A DNA stretch of 64,000 nt from JADJPO01 sp963724535. GTDB lineage: Bacteria > Actinomycetota > Actinomycetes > Actinomycetales > Kineosporiaceae. Shown piece after piece: positions 25,819-33,836 of this stretch (its first letter is position 1; every line of letters starts with the position of its first letter). A model generated the notes under the pieces. It was given only the letters and a program-made list of their open reading frames with translations, ran no database searches and had not been told where the DNA came from. Made by a program: the position numbers and the translations under genes. The DNA is taken from assembly GCA_963724535.1 (NCBI GenBank), contig CAVRVD010000026.1, positions 1-64,000 of the forward strand, given 5' to 3'.

Positions 25819-27588
25819 ATGTCCATCACCGCTGAGGTCCACGGCACCTCAACTACTTCCCGGCGCGACGACCCGGCGTCCCAGAAAGCCATCCCGCCCG
25901 AACAGCGGTTCGACGTGCCTGCCCGCCGCTTGCTGGTCGGCGTCGTGGCTGTCGTGGTCGCCGTCGCCTTCGAGGCGATCGCCGTGTCCACGGCCATGCC
26001 GGTCGCCGCCCGCGACCTCGACGGCCTGAGCCGGTACGGGCTCGCGTTCTCCATCTTTCTGACGACCAGCCTGATCGGGATGGTGGCCGGCGGCGAGCTC
26101 TCGGACCGCCGCGGACCGTTGATCCCGTTCATCACGGCGTCCGTCGTGTTCGCCGTCGGTCTGGTCATGGCCGCCGTCGCGCCGTCGATGTGGGTTCTGA
26201 TCGTGGCCCGCGGCATCCAGGGCCTCGGAGCCGGCCTCAACGTCGTGGCGCTGTACGTGGTCGTCGCCCGCGCCTACCCGGCGTCCCTGCGTCCTCGGGT
26301 GTTCTCGGCCATGTCCGGCGGCTGGATCGTCCCGGCGCTCGTCGGGCCGCCCATCGCCGGCCTGCTCGCCGACCGAGTGTCGTGGCGTGCGGTCTTCCTG
26401 CTGGTCCTCCCACTGCTCGTGGCGGCGACCCTTCTCGTCGTGCCACACCTGCGCGGCATGGGAGTGGCCGACAGCGGAGGCGAACCCGTGCGGTCGCGCA
26501 GTCGGCTGGTGCCGGCAGGGGCTGCCGCAGCCGGAACGGGTCTGCTCCAGTACGCCGGCCAGGAGCTGGTGTGGTGGTCTCTCGCACTCGCGGCCGCGGC
26601 CGTCGTCCTGCTTGCCCCCAGCGTTCCTCGGCTGCTGCCGCATGGAACCCTGCGCCTCGAACGCGGCCTACCCACCCTTGTGGCACTGCGCGGGATATTC
26701 GCCGGCGCGTTCTTCGGCGCCAGCACATTCGTGCCGCTCATGCTGGTCGAGGAGCGCGGCCTGGCCACCACGTGGGCCGGCGCCTCCCTCACCGGTGGCG
26801 CGCTCACCTGGGCCGTCGGCGCGTGGTACCAGGGCCGGCCACAGCTCCGGTTCCCCCGGACCCAGCTGGTCACCTTCGGTCTGCTTCTCGTGGCGGTGGG
26901 CATCCTGATCGTGGCCGCGTCGGTGTCCCCGGCGGTCCCCGTCTGGACGGCGGCGCTGGGCTGGGTCGTCACCGGGCTCGGGATGGGTCTGGGTGTCACG
27001 TCACTGAGCGTGCTGGTGCTGTGCCTGTCGCCGTCCGGCGAGCAGGGCGCCAACTCGGCTGCCATGCAGGTCAGCGAGGCGATCGGTTCCATCGTGCTGA
27101 TCGGTCTGGGCAGCGCGATCTTCGCCGGGCTCCACCAGGCCGCGGCCCGCGACGCGGAGGCATTCTTGTTGATCTTCCTGGTCATGGCCGTGGTCGCCTT
27201 CATCGGATCGCTGGCGGCACCACGGTCGCGCGCCCTCACCACCGCCCCCTCACAGCTTGTCGATCACCTGGCACAGACCACGGTGGAGCGACTGACGGCC
27301 GGGTCCACTGTGGTGCTCCGCTCGCCCGGAGCCGACTCCCTGCGCGCCGTCGTGACCGCACGCCTGAAGCGCGTAGCGCACCGCCTGAGCTGCGAACGCC
27401 GAGTCCCGGCGGCGGTAGGAGATGAACCCGAGCACCAGGTCAGGATCCCATCGCGCCGCGTCACGTTTCGACATCCTTACCTTCGCCGCAGCGACCTCGG
27501 GAATGCTCCAGCCGATGCGGGTGACGTTGCCGTCCCGGCGCTCGACTCCGTCCGCCGGCCCGTGCCCGCTCAGCTCACGGGTAGCTGA
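25819..27588 (+). CDS. MFS transporter, multidrug-efflux type, with long C-terminal tail
   Basis: 589 residues. About 14 hydrophobic segments lie between residues ~38 and ~470; SDRRGPL near residue 96 is the loop 2-3 motif A and RGIQGLGAGLNV (~131-142) resembles motif C/B of drug/proton antiporters. The last ~115 residues (from TTAPSQLVDHL) are hydrophilic, rich in Arg/Pro and unlike normal MFS tails, suggesting read-through into former non-coding DNA. ATG at 25819 is probably leaderless behind the SoxR-like promoter, which would link export to redox-active drugs. The 3' end overlaps the convergent secreted-protein gene by 14 bases. Confidence 0.85.
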   Translation: MSITAEVHGTSTTSRRDDPASQKAIPPEQRFDVPARRLLVGVVAVVVAVAFEAIAVSTAMPVAARDLDGLSRYGLAFSIFLTTSLIGMVAGGELSDRRGPLIPFITASVVFAVGLVMAAVAPSMWVLIVARGIQGLGAGLNVVALYVVVARAYPASLRPRVFSAMSGGWIVPALVGPPIAGLLADRVSWRAVFLLVLPLLVAATLLVVPHLRGMGVADSGGEPVRSRSRLVPAGAAAAGTGLLQYAGQELVWWSLALAAAAVVLLAPSVPRLLPHGTLRLERGLPTLVALRGIFAGAFFGASTFVPLMLVEERGLATTWAGASLTGGALTWAVGAWYQGRPQLRFPRTQLVTFGLLLVAVGILIVAASVSPAVPVWTAALGWVVTGLGMGLGVTSLSVLVLCLSPSGEQGANSAAMQVSEAIGSIVLIGLGSAIFAGLHQAAARDAEAFLLIFLVMAVVAFIGSLAAPRSRALTTAPSQLVDHLAQTTVERLTAGSTVVLRSPGADSLRAVVTARLKRVAHRLSCERRVPAAVGDEPEHQVRIPSRRVTFRHPYLRRSDLGNAPADAGDVAVPALDSVRRPVPAQLTGS

Positions 27589-29626
27589 TCACGTAGCTCG
27601 GGTCCTCGTAGTTCGGGTCCGAACCACCGGGATCGGGGATGCCGTCGACTGCGTCACCGACGCCGTTGACCACGTGGTTGATCGTGCCCGGGCCGCTGAG
27701 GTTCTTCGTCATGACGTGGATCAGCTTAACGCCGGGCGTCTTCGGAACCTCGTAGCCGTTCTCGGTGACGATGTCGGGGTTGTTCCGGTTGAAGACGTAT
27801 ACCCCGCCGCCCCACATCTGGTGCTTCTTGACCTTGTCGCCGACTTTGTACCCGGCCCAGCCGAGGGTGCCGTCCGGAGTCGTCCAGTCCGCCTGGGTGG
27901 GCGGGTCGTAGGGCAGCTCGTTCTGGTAGAGGATCACGCGGCCGTTCTCGCCGTTCCAGATGGTGTTGTACTCCTGGAAGTGCTCGACGAACAGCCCCGT
28001 CGCGGTGACGTTGTCACCGGTCACCACCAGGCCGTTGCGCCCGATGTTCGTCCTCCACCGTTCGTTGTCGCCGAAGGTCCCATCGGAGGAGTTGAAGCCC
28101 TCGACGCCGTGGTCGGCCCGCCACACCCAGGTGTGGTCGATCAGGACGTTGTCGCTGTTGACCTGGAGGGCGACGTCCGACTTGCCGATGTGCGGGCCGC
28201 CGACGCGGAAGTACACGTCACTGAGCGTCGTCGGGTTGCTGGGGACGTTGTTGTTCCGCCCGTTGTTGCCGTTGGGCTTGCCGACTTCCAGCAGCACCGG
28301 CGACTTGACCGTGCCGGCGTCGACGGTCACGCCGGCCACGATGATGCCCGGCTTGTCGGCGATCGTCAGTGGGATGGCCCCCTTAACGGCGGTGAGTGTC
28401 GCCTGGCCCATGCCCAGGACGACCGTGTTGGCGCGTTTGATGGAGATGCTCTTCGCGACGTCGTAGACGCCGGGGGTCAGGATCAGGTTCTTGCCGCGAG
28501 CGAGCTGGTTGTTGATCACCTGCACCGAGTCAGTCGGATCAGCGACGAAGAAGTCGCTGATCGGGATGGTCCGGCCGGGCGTCATGCCATCGGCCCAGCT
28601 GATGCCGCTGGTGTTGGACCGCGCGGACGGGACGCGGACCTGGTACTTGCCGGCGTCGAGGAAGAGATACGGCTTCTCCCGGCTCAGCGGAGTCTTGTCG
28701 AGCACCGTGTATGGCGGGTTCGGGTAGGCGGCGTCCACCGGTGCCTTGCTCGGGTCTGTGAAGTCCATGCCAGAGAACACCTGGTTCCACACGGCGTTCG
28801 ACCAGATCCCGACCTCGCTGTTGCGCGCGTACCACTGCTGCTGGGAGCCGTTTATCAGCTCCTGGGTTGGCAGGGACGCGTCCGCAACCCTCGAGTCGGC
28901 GATGTAGCCGCCGCTGGCGAAGGACGGTCCCGTGCAGTAGTCCATGAGCGTCAGGTTGCCGCCCTTGACGTCCACCCGGCGCATCGAGACGGCTTGCGAG
29001 ACGGCCCACATGTTCGCCGTGGCCTCGCACCCGCCCTGGCCGAGTGTGTTCACGTTGATCGTGAGGTTGGACATGCCGCGCCAGAAGTTGTTCAGCGCGA
29101 AGCAGCCGATGAACTCGGGGTTCGAGGGATCGTCGAAGCATCGGTTGTAGACCTCGATCGCCCCGTTGATCTTCACGTCACTGGGCGAGGCACCCAGGCC
29201 GGCCACCTCGGTGTAGTAGCCGACCTTGACCTGCAGCGGCTCCTCGTCGGTGCCGTACGTGCCCGGTAGGAAGTACAGGCCATAGCGGTCGGTGCCCATC
29301 TCGTTGTCGACCTGCTTGGCGTGGATCTCGTCGAACTTGGCCTTGATCTCGCTGGTCGGCATGCTCGGATCGAAGATCGTCACATTTGGCCCGAAACCGG
29401 GTGCCTGATTCTGCACCTTCTGGACCTGGGGGCCGCCAACCACGGGGCTGCCGACAGCTGCCCGGGACGCCGGTTCAGCGCCGGCGGCGCTGCCGATCGG
29501 CGCCACCAGCGCAGCCACGACGGCGCCCACGACGGCGAGCAGTCGCCCGCCGGTCCCCCTCCTGGTCTGGCGTCGTGCCCTCGATCCCCAGAGTGATTCC
29601 TGCGATAGCATTCCGTGGTGACGCAT
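27575..29626 (-). CDS. Secreted right-handed beta-helix protein
   Basis: 683 residues. The N-terminus has a twin-Arg-like/basic stretch (RARRQTRRGTGG), hydrophobic core (LLAVVGAVVAALVAPIG) and a probable cleavage after SAAGA. The mature protein has many Asn/Gly/Val-rich turns (NLTLMDYCTGP, VVLGMGQATLTA, IIVAGVTVDAG, ALQVNSDNVLIDHTWVWRADHG) typical of the pectate-lyase/GH55-like parallel beta-helix. Relatives in Streptomyces are annotated vaguely; substrate unknown, probably a polysaccharide. ATG at 29626 follows AAGGGGAGA; the longer open frame is not credible. Base composition is less GC-rich than neighbours, hinting at transfer. Confidence 0.8.
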   Translation of the reverse strand: MRHHGMLSQESLWGSRARRQTRRGTGGRLLAVVGAVVAALVAPIGSAAGAEPASRAAVGSPVVGGPQVQKVQNQAPGFGPNVTIFDPSMPTSEIKAKFDEIHAKQVDNEMGTDRYGLYFLPGTYGTDEEPLQVKVGYYTEVAGLGASPSDVKINGAIEVYNRCFDDPSNPEFIGCFALNNFWRGMSNLTINVNTLGQGGCEATANMWAVSQAVSMRRVDVKGGNLTLMDYCTGPSFASGGYIADSRVADASLPTQELINGSQQQWYARNSEVGIWSNAVWNQVFSGMDFTDPSKAPVDAAYPNPPYTVLDKTPLSREKPYLFLDAGKYQVRVPSARSNTSGISWADGMTPGRTIPISDFFVADPTDSVQVINNQLARGKNLILTPGVYDVAKSISIKRANTVVLGMGQATLTAVKGAIPLTIADKPGIIVAGVTVDAGTVKSPVLLEVGKPNGNNGRNNNVPSNPTTLSDVYFRVGGPHIGKSDVALQVNSDNVLIDHTWVWRADHGVEGFNSSDGTFGDNERWRTNIGRNGLVVTGDNVTATGLFVEHFQEYNTIWNGENGRVILYQNELPYDPPTQADWTTPDGTLGWAGYKVGDKVKKHQMWGGGVYVFNRNNPDIVTENGYEVPKTPGVKLIHVMTKNLSGPGTINHVVNGVGDAVDGIPDPGGSDPNYEDPSYVISYP

Positions 29627-29947
29627 CAGTCTCCCCTTCCGGGTCTGGGGCGCGATGCCCCTGCAGGGACATCGGAGGCTTCCAGCCGACGTGCCGACGT
29701 GACGCCGTAGTGCCGAGGCGTCGTACTCGGGCCCGGCCTTACGGCGACATGCGATCCGAGCGAGCACGACATGTCGGGCACAGAGGAACAAGCCGGACCA
29801 TAGCGCAGCCCGATTCAGGCGGTCCAGAGAGCGCTCGCTGATCATCTGGGGCTCGCGGGTCGTTCGGGGCTCCGGTGGACTCGCGTGCCATGAGCTTGAC
29901 GGAGGAGCCGGTCAGGACCGCGAGGGCGCGCCGTTCGCCCGCGGTCA
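29627..29947. other. Divergent intergenic region without a gene
   Basis: About 320 bases lie between the divergent beta-helix and VOC genes. Open frames here are short, lack a start signal and show no family motif. Promoters for both genes should be here; I see no clear -35/-10 pair for the minus-strand gene. Confidence 0.5.
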
Positions 29948-29953
29948 TAGGAT
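29948..29953 (+). promoter_or_regulatory. -10 element TAGGAT, leaderless VOC gene
   Basis: TAGGAT lies six bases before the ATG at 29960. Confidence 0.45.
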
Positions 29954-29959
29954 GGATCT

Positions 29960-30343
29960 ATGATCACCGCGGTGCACACGTTGCTCTACGCCGAGGACCC
30001 GGACGCTGCCCGCGCCTTCTTCCGTGACGTCTTGGAGCTCCCCGGCACCGACACCGGCGGTGGCTGGCTGATCTTCAAGTCGGGCCCCAGCGAGCTGGGG
30101 GTGCATCCCAGCTCCTGGGAGTACGAGGGTCACAGCGGTTCCACTGATCAGCAGTTCGACGTCTCGCTGATGTGTGACGACCTGGACTCCACGATGGCGG
30201 AGCTGGCCACGAGGGGTGCTGAGTTCGTCGACGAGGTCCGGGACGAGGGCTGGGGGACCACCGCTCGCCTGAGGGTGCCGGGCAGTCGGAGGCCGATCAC
30301 GCTCTACCAACCGAAGTACGACCCGCCCGCGACGTCGGGCTAG
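29960..30343 (+). CDS. VOC-superfamily (glyoxalase-like) protein
   Basis: 127 residues forming one glyoxalase/bleomycin-resistance fold: VHTLLYAEDPDAARAFFRDVLEL at the start, GWLIFKSGPSELGVHP in the middle, FDVSLMCDDLDSTMAELATRGAEF, then RLRVPGSRRPITLYQPKY. Metal ligands could be His in VHT, Glu in SELGVHP and Glu/Gln in the final strand, though the last site appears to be Tyr/Gln. Members range from dioxygenases to drug-binding proteins; the substrate is unknown. It is monocistronic. Confidence 0.82.
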   Translation: MITAVHTLLYAEDPDAARAFFRDVLELPGTDTGGGWLIFKSGPSELGVHPSSWEYEGHSGSTDQQFDVSLMCDDLDSTMAELATRGAEFVDEVRDEGWGTTARLRVPGSRRPITLYQPKYDPPATSG

Positions 30344-30578
30344 GCCCACGACGTCGCGCATCATCGTGTACCTCGGGGCGCCGGGTCGGGTCGCTGCCTG
30401 CGAGTCCCGGCGGCGCCGCTAAGGCATCGGTTCGGGTGGTTCGCCGGGCGCCGTGGCGTCTCGGGAACCAAAATCGGCCCGTTGAGCATTACCGTAAGTA
30501 CCAGCCGTGCGGCGCCGACCGGACGGCTGGTGGCCCGGGACGGTCCCGGGCCGACGTTTCGATCCCTGGAGGGGACCG

Positions 30579-31370
30579 ATGCACAGCAGCAACCCCGTCT
30601 TCAACCGTTCCGAGGGGTTCCAGCGGGGTGGCTATGCCACATTCGACACCGCCAGCGCCACCCAGCTGGAGGACATGTACCGAGCCCCGTCGGCAACGTC
30701 GGTGCAGACCGGCCGAATGACCCTCGACGATGTCGTGGTCCGCACCTCCGCCCTGTTCGGCGCGCTGCTGGTCACCGCCGTCCCGACCTTCGCGATCAAG
30801 CCGGGCTTCGGCATCGTCCTGGGCGCCGGCCTGGTCGGCCTGGTGCTCGCCCTGGTCATCGGCTTCAGGAAGCGCCCCAACCCCGCCCTGATGTTCGGCT
30901 ACGCCCTCATCGAGGGCGTCTTCGTCGGTGGCTTGAGCAGCATCTACGCCTACTTCGCCGGCAACGACATCATCGTGCATGCGATCGTCGGCACCCTGAG
31001 CGCCTTCGCAACCATGCTGTTCCTGTACAAGACCGGCGTCGTGCGCAACTCGCCGAAGTTCACCAAGGTCCTGCTGATCGCCGGGGCCGGCTACCTGGTG
31101 TTCAGCCTGGTGCACCTGTTCGGTGCCATGGCCGGCGTGTGGACCAGCATCTACGCCGGCGGCGGCATTCTCGCCATCGGGCTCAGCGCCTTCGGCGTGG
31201 TGCTCGCCTCGCTGTTCCTGGTGCTCGACTTCGACTTCATCGAGCAGGGGATCCGCAACGGCCTGCCCAAGCCGTACGCCTGGACGGCTGCCTTCGGCCT
31301 GGTGGTCACCCTGGTCTGGCTGTACCTGGAGATCCTGCGCCTGCTGGCCATTCTCCGCGGCGACAACTGA
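30579..31370 (+). CDS. Bax inhibitor-1/YccA family membrane protein
   Basis: 263 residues with a ~50-residue hydrophilic N-terminus (NPVFNRSEGFQRGGYATF is the actinobacterial signature) and seven membrane segments. The conserved pore-region acidic residues are visible near the C-terminus (LDFDFIEQGI). Family members conduct calcium or protons, or modulate membrane proteases; the bacterial role is unsettled. ATG at 30579 follows TGGAGGGGA. The gap 30344-30578 holds no gene. Its stop codon lies in the first copy of a 14-base tandem repeat. Confidence 0.9.
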   Translation: MHSSNPVFNRSEGFQRGGYATFDTASATQLEDMYRAPSATSVQTGRMTLDDVVVRTSALFGALLVTAVPTFAIKPGFGIVLGAGLVGLVLALVIGFRKRPNPALMFGYALIEGVFVGGLSSIYAYFAGNDIIVHAIVGTLSAFATMLFLYKTGVVRNSPKFTKVLLIAGAGYLVFSLVHLFGAMAGVWTSIYAGGGILAIGLSAFGVVLASLFLVLDFDFIEQGIRNGLPKPYAWTAAFGLVVTLVWLYLEILRLLAILRGDN

Positions 31371-31412
31371 GCGGCGACAACTGAGCGGCGACAACTGAGC
31401 GGCGACAACTGA
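31357..31412 (+). repeat. Four 14-bp tandem copies spanning the stop codon
   Basis: GCGGCGACAACTGA is repeated exactly at 31357, 31371, 31385 and 31399, and a partial fifth copy follows. The first copy encodes the last residues (GDN) plus the stop. Confidence 0.95.
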
Positions 31413-31451
31413 GCGGCGCCGCCCGACCAGCACCCACTGATCAGTCACAGT

Positions 31452-31495
31452 CGGCCGCGCCGTCCCTCGTCTCACCGCGAGGGACGGCGCGGCCG
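31452..31495. terminator. Perfect 18-bp hairpin, likely terminator
   Basis: 31452-31469 is perfectly complementary to 31478-31495 around an eight-base loop. It lies downstream of the Bax-inhibitor-like gene and just before the APS kinase promoter. No T-run follows, as usual in high-GC actinobacteria. Confidence 0.7.
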
Positions 31496-31505
31496 CGCTG
31501 TGTGA

Positions 31506-31511
31506 CACCAT
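31506..31511 (+). promoter_or_regulatory. -10-like CACCAT, leaderless APS kinase gene
   Basis: CACCAT sits six bases before the GTG at 31518. Confidence 0.35.
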
Positions 31512-31517
31512 CGACCG

Positions 31518-32807
31518 GTGCCTGGTCCTGACCCTGCGTCCGTCCCGCTGCCGGGCCAGGCCCCGCGGACCGGGTGGACCGCCTGGCACCCCGGGCCCGC
31601 CGTCCTCGACCTCGTCGAGCTGGTTGTCACCGGCGCGCTGCCCCGGCTGCCGGAGGATGCCGTCCCGCCCGAGCGGACCGGCACCGGTCAGATCATCGAG
31701 GACGCCGAGGGCACCCCGGTCGCGGCGCTCGGCGAGGACGGTCGGCTCAGTGCTCTGCGCCCGTTCTCCCATCCGCCGCTGCGTAGCCACCGGCTCACCC
31801 CGGCCCAGGTGCGCACCCGGCTGGCCGGACTGGCCACCGCGGACACCGCTGGGCGGCGGGTCTTCGCCGTGCCGGTCACCGGCCCGCTGACCGACTCCGG
31901 GGTCAGGCTGCTCACCGACCTGCTCGCCAACCAGCGGTCCCGGCTGCTGTGGGTGGTGCTGGTCGGGGCCGACCGGACCGCCGCCGGCCCGGGTTCGCTG
32001 TCCTCGGAGGCGCTGCTGCGTGCCGTCCGCGGCGTGGCGGCCGAGCTGGAGGAGGAACCGGTCGTCGTCCCGGTGGCCCTGCCGGTCGGCCATGACCACC
32101 TGCTGGAGAGGGTCGCGCGGTCCTACGGCGGCGACGAGATGGTTGACCTGTCGCCGACGAGCCAGGACCCGAACGCCCATCCCGCCTTCGCCACCGAGCT
32201 GGCCCATGCCGCCGCGCCGAAGCACCGGCAGGGCCTGGTGGTGTTCTTCACCGGTCTGTCCGGATCGGGCAAGTCCACGGTCGCCAAGGCGCTCGCCGAG
32301 CGCGTGCTGGACGCCGGGCTGCGCACCGTCAGCCTGCTGGACGGCGACGAGGTGCGCCGGCTGCTGTCCGCCGGGCTGGGGTTCACGGCTGCGGACCGGG
32401 CGGCCAACATCGCCCGGATCGGCTTCGTGGCGGCCGAGGTCGCTCGGCACGGCGGGATGGCGGTCGCCGCCCCGATCGCCCCGTTCGCGCGCGGGCGCGC
32501 CGAGGTACGCCGAATGGTGGAACAGTCCGGCGGGGTCATGGTGCTGGTGCACGTCGCCACCCCGCTGGCCGAGTGTGAGCGACGCGACCGCAAGGGCCTC
32601 TATGCCCGGGCCAGGCGCGGCGAGGTTCCCGAGTTCACCGGAATATCCTCGCCCTACGAGAGGCCCACCGACGCGGATGTCGTGATCGACACCACGGGGC
32701 GGGACCTCACCTCCTGCGTCGACGAGGTGTGGCGAGTCCTTCAGCAACGGGGCCTACTGGTCGAAGGCGACGATGGCTCGATCGACGGTTCGACCTGCCC
32801 CCGGTAG
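31518..32807 (+). CDS. Adenylylsulfate kinase with N-terminal sulfurylase-like domain
   Basis: 429 residues. The C-terminal ~180 form an APS kinase (CysC): Walker A GLSGSGKST (246-254), LLDGDEVRRLLSAGLGF, RAANIARIGFVAAEVARHGG, and APIAPFARGRAEVR, ending GISSPYERPTDADVVIDT. It makes PAPS from adenylylsulfate. The N-terminal ~230 residues (PVAALGEDGRLSALRPFSHPP) look like the diverged sulfurylase/PUA-like region of actinobacterial CysC proteins, without obvious ATP-sulfurylase HxGH motifs. No cysD/N/H genes are nearby, so the PAPS may serve sulfation rather than cysteine synthesis. The downstream exporter fits sulfur handling. Confidence 0.87.
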   Translation: MPGPDPASVPLPGQAPRTGWTAWHPGPAVLDLVELVVTGALPRLPEDAVPPERTGTGQIIEDAEGTPVAALGEDGRLSALRPFSHPPLRSHRLTPAQVRTRLAGLATADTAGRRVFAVPVTGPLTDSGVRLLTDLLANQRSRLLWVVLVGADRTAAGPGSLSSEALLRAVRGVAAELEEEPVVVPVALPVGHDHLLERVARSYGGDEMVDLSPTSQDPNAHPAFATELAHAAAPKHRQGLVVFFTGLSGSGKSTVAKALAERVLDAGLRTVSLLDGDEVRRLLSAGLGFTAADRAANIARIGFVAAEVARHGGMAVAAPIAPFARGRAEVRRMVEQSGGVMVLVHVATPLAECERRDRKGLYARARRGEVPEFTGISSPYERPTDADVVIDTTGRDLTSCVDEVWRVLQQRGLLVEGDDGSIDGSTCPR

Positions 32808-32846
32808 GGGGGCGGCGGCGGGTCACGTGAGGAGCAGGTAGCAGCC

Positions 32847-33770
32847 GTGGATGTCGCCGTGGTGGTCGCTGGCCTCGTGGTCGGCTTCGTCGTCGGTCTG
32901 ACCGGGATGGGCGGAGGAGCCCTGATGACGCCGGTCCTGGTCCTGTTCTTCGGCATCGCCCCGCTGGCCGCGGTCTCCAGTGATCTGGTCGCCTCGGCGG
33001 TGATGAAACCAGTCGGCGGCTGGGTGCACATGCGGCGCGGCACCATCGACTGGTCGCTGGTGCGTTGGTTGATGGTCGGGTCGGCACCCAGCGCCTTCGC
33101 CGGCGTGCTGGTGCTTCGCGCACTCGGCAACTCCGGCGACGTTCAGGCCGTGGTCAAGGTCAGCCTCGGCGTCGCCCTTCTGGTCGCCGCCGCCGGGCTG
33201 GTCTACAAGGCCTACCGGACGATGCTGGCCCGGGTACGGCGCCAGGCCGCCAAGCGGTACGGTGCGGCGGCGGTATCGGCGCCGGTCGGAGCACCAGTCG
33301 TCGTCCGACCGCTGCCGACGGTGCTGGTCGGGGCCGCCGGCGGGCTGATCGTCGGGATGACATCGGTGGGCTCCGGATCGTTGATCATCATCGCGCTCCT
33401 GGCCCTGTACCCGACGCTGACCGCCAACCGGCTGGTCGGCACCGACCTGGTGCAGGCGGTGCCACTTGTGGCCAGTGCGGCGTTGGGCCACATGCTGTTC
33501 GGTGACTTCCAGCTGGATCTGACCGCCTCGCTGCTGCTCGGCTCGATCCCCGGGGTCTACCTGGGGGCGCAGATGTCCTCCCGGGCCCCGGGCTGGATCA
33601 TCCGTCGCGCGCTGGCGCTGGTACTGGTCGCCTCCGGGCTGAAGCTCCTCGGTGTCCCGACCGTGGCGCTGGGGGTGGTGTTGGCGCTCGCCGTGGTGCT
33701 CGGCCCGATCCTCTGGGCCCAGGTGCGCCGTCGCGAGGCCGCGCGGGCCCTGGAGGCGCTGGCCGCCTGA
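32847..33770 (+). CDS. TauE/SafE (TSUP) sulfite/anion exporter
   Basis: 307 residues, ~8 membrane segments in two halves. The repeated TSUP signatures are GLVVGFVVGLTGMGGGALMTPVL (in part, near residue 8) and GLIVGMTSVGSGSLIIIALL (in part, ~166-185). The family exports sulfite, sulfoacetate or related organo-sulfur anions. GTG at 32847 has AGGAG 13 bases upstream. It follows the APS kinase by 39 bases and is probably co-transcribed, suggesting removal of sulfite or another sulfur anion. Confidence 0.88.
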   Translation: MDVAVVVAGLVVGFVVGLTGMGGGALMTPVLVLFFGIAPLAAVSSDLVASAVMKPVGGWVHMRRGTIDWSLVRWLMVGSAPSAFAGVLVLRALGNSGDVQAVVKVSLGVALLVAAAGLVYKAYRTMLARVRRQAAKRYGAAAVSAPVGAPVVVRPLPTVLVGAAGGLIVGMTSVGSGSLIIIALLALYPTLTANRLVGTDLVQAVPLVASAALGHMLFGDFQLDLTASLLLGSIPGVYLGAQMSSRAPGWIIRRALALVLVASGLKLLGVPTVALGVVLALAVVLGPILWAQVRRREAARALEALAA

Positions 33771-33836
33771 CCCGGACAGCGCGGCGCGCCGTCCGATCCC
33801 GGACCGGGCAGACGAGGAGCCCACCGATACGGGACC

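Noticed and set aside
27250..27474. Minus-strand 74-codon frame opposite the MFS tail (MSKRDAARWDPDLV)
   Set aside because: No recognised domain, no ribosome site, and it lies opposite a longer gene. It might be a relic but cannot be supported.
29739..29948. 69-codon minus-strand frame in the beta-helix/VOC gap
   Set aside because: No motif or start signal; composition alone does not support a gene.
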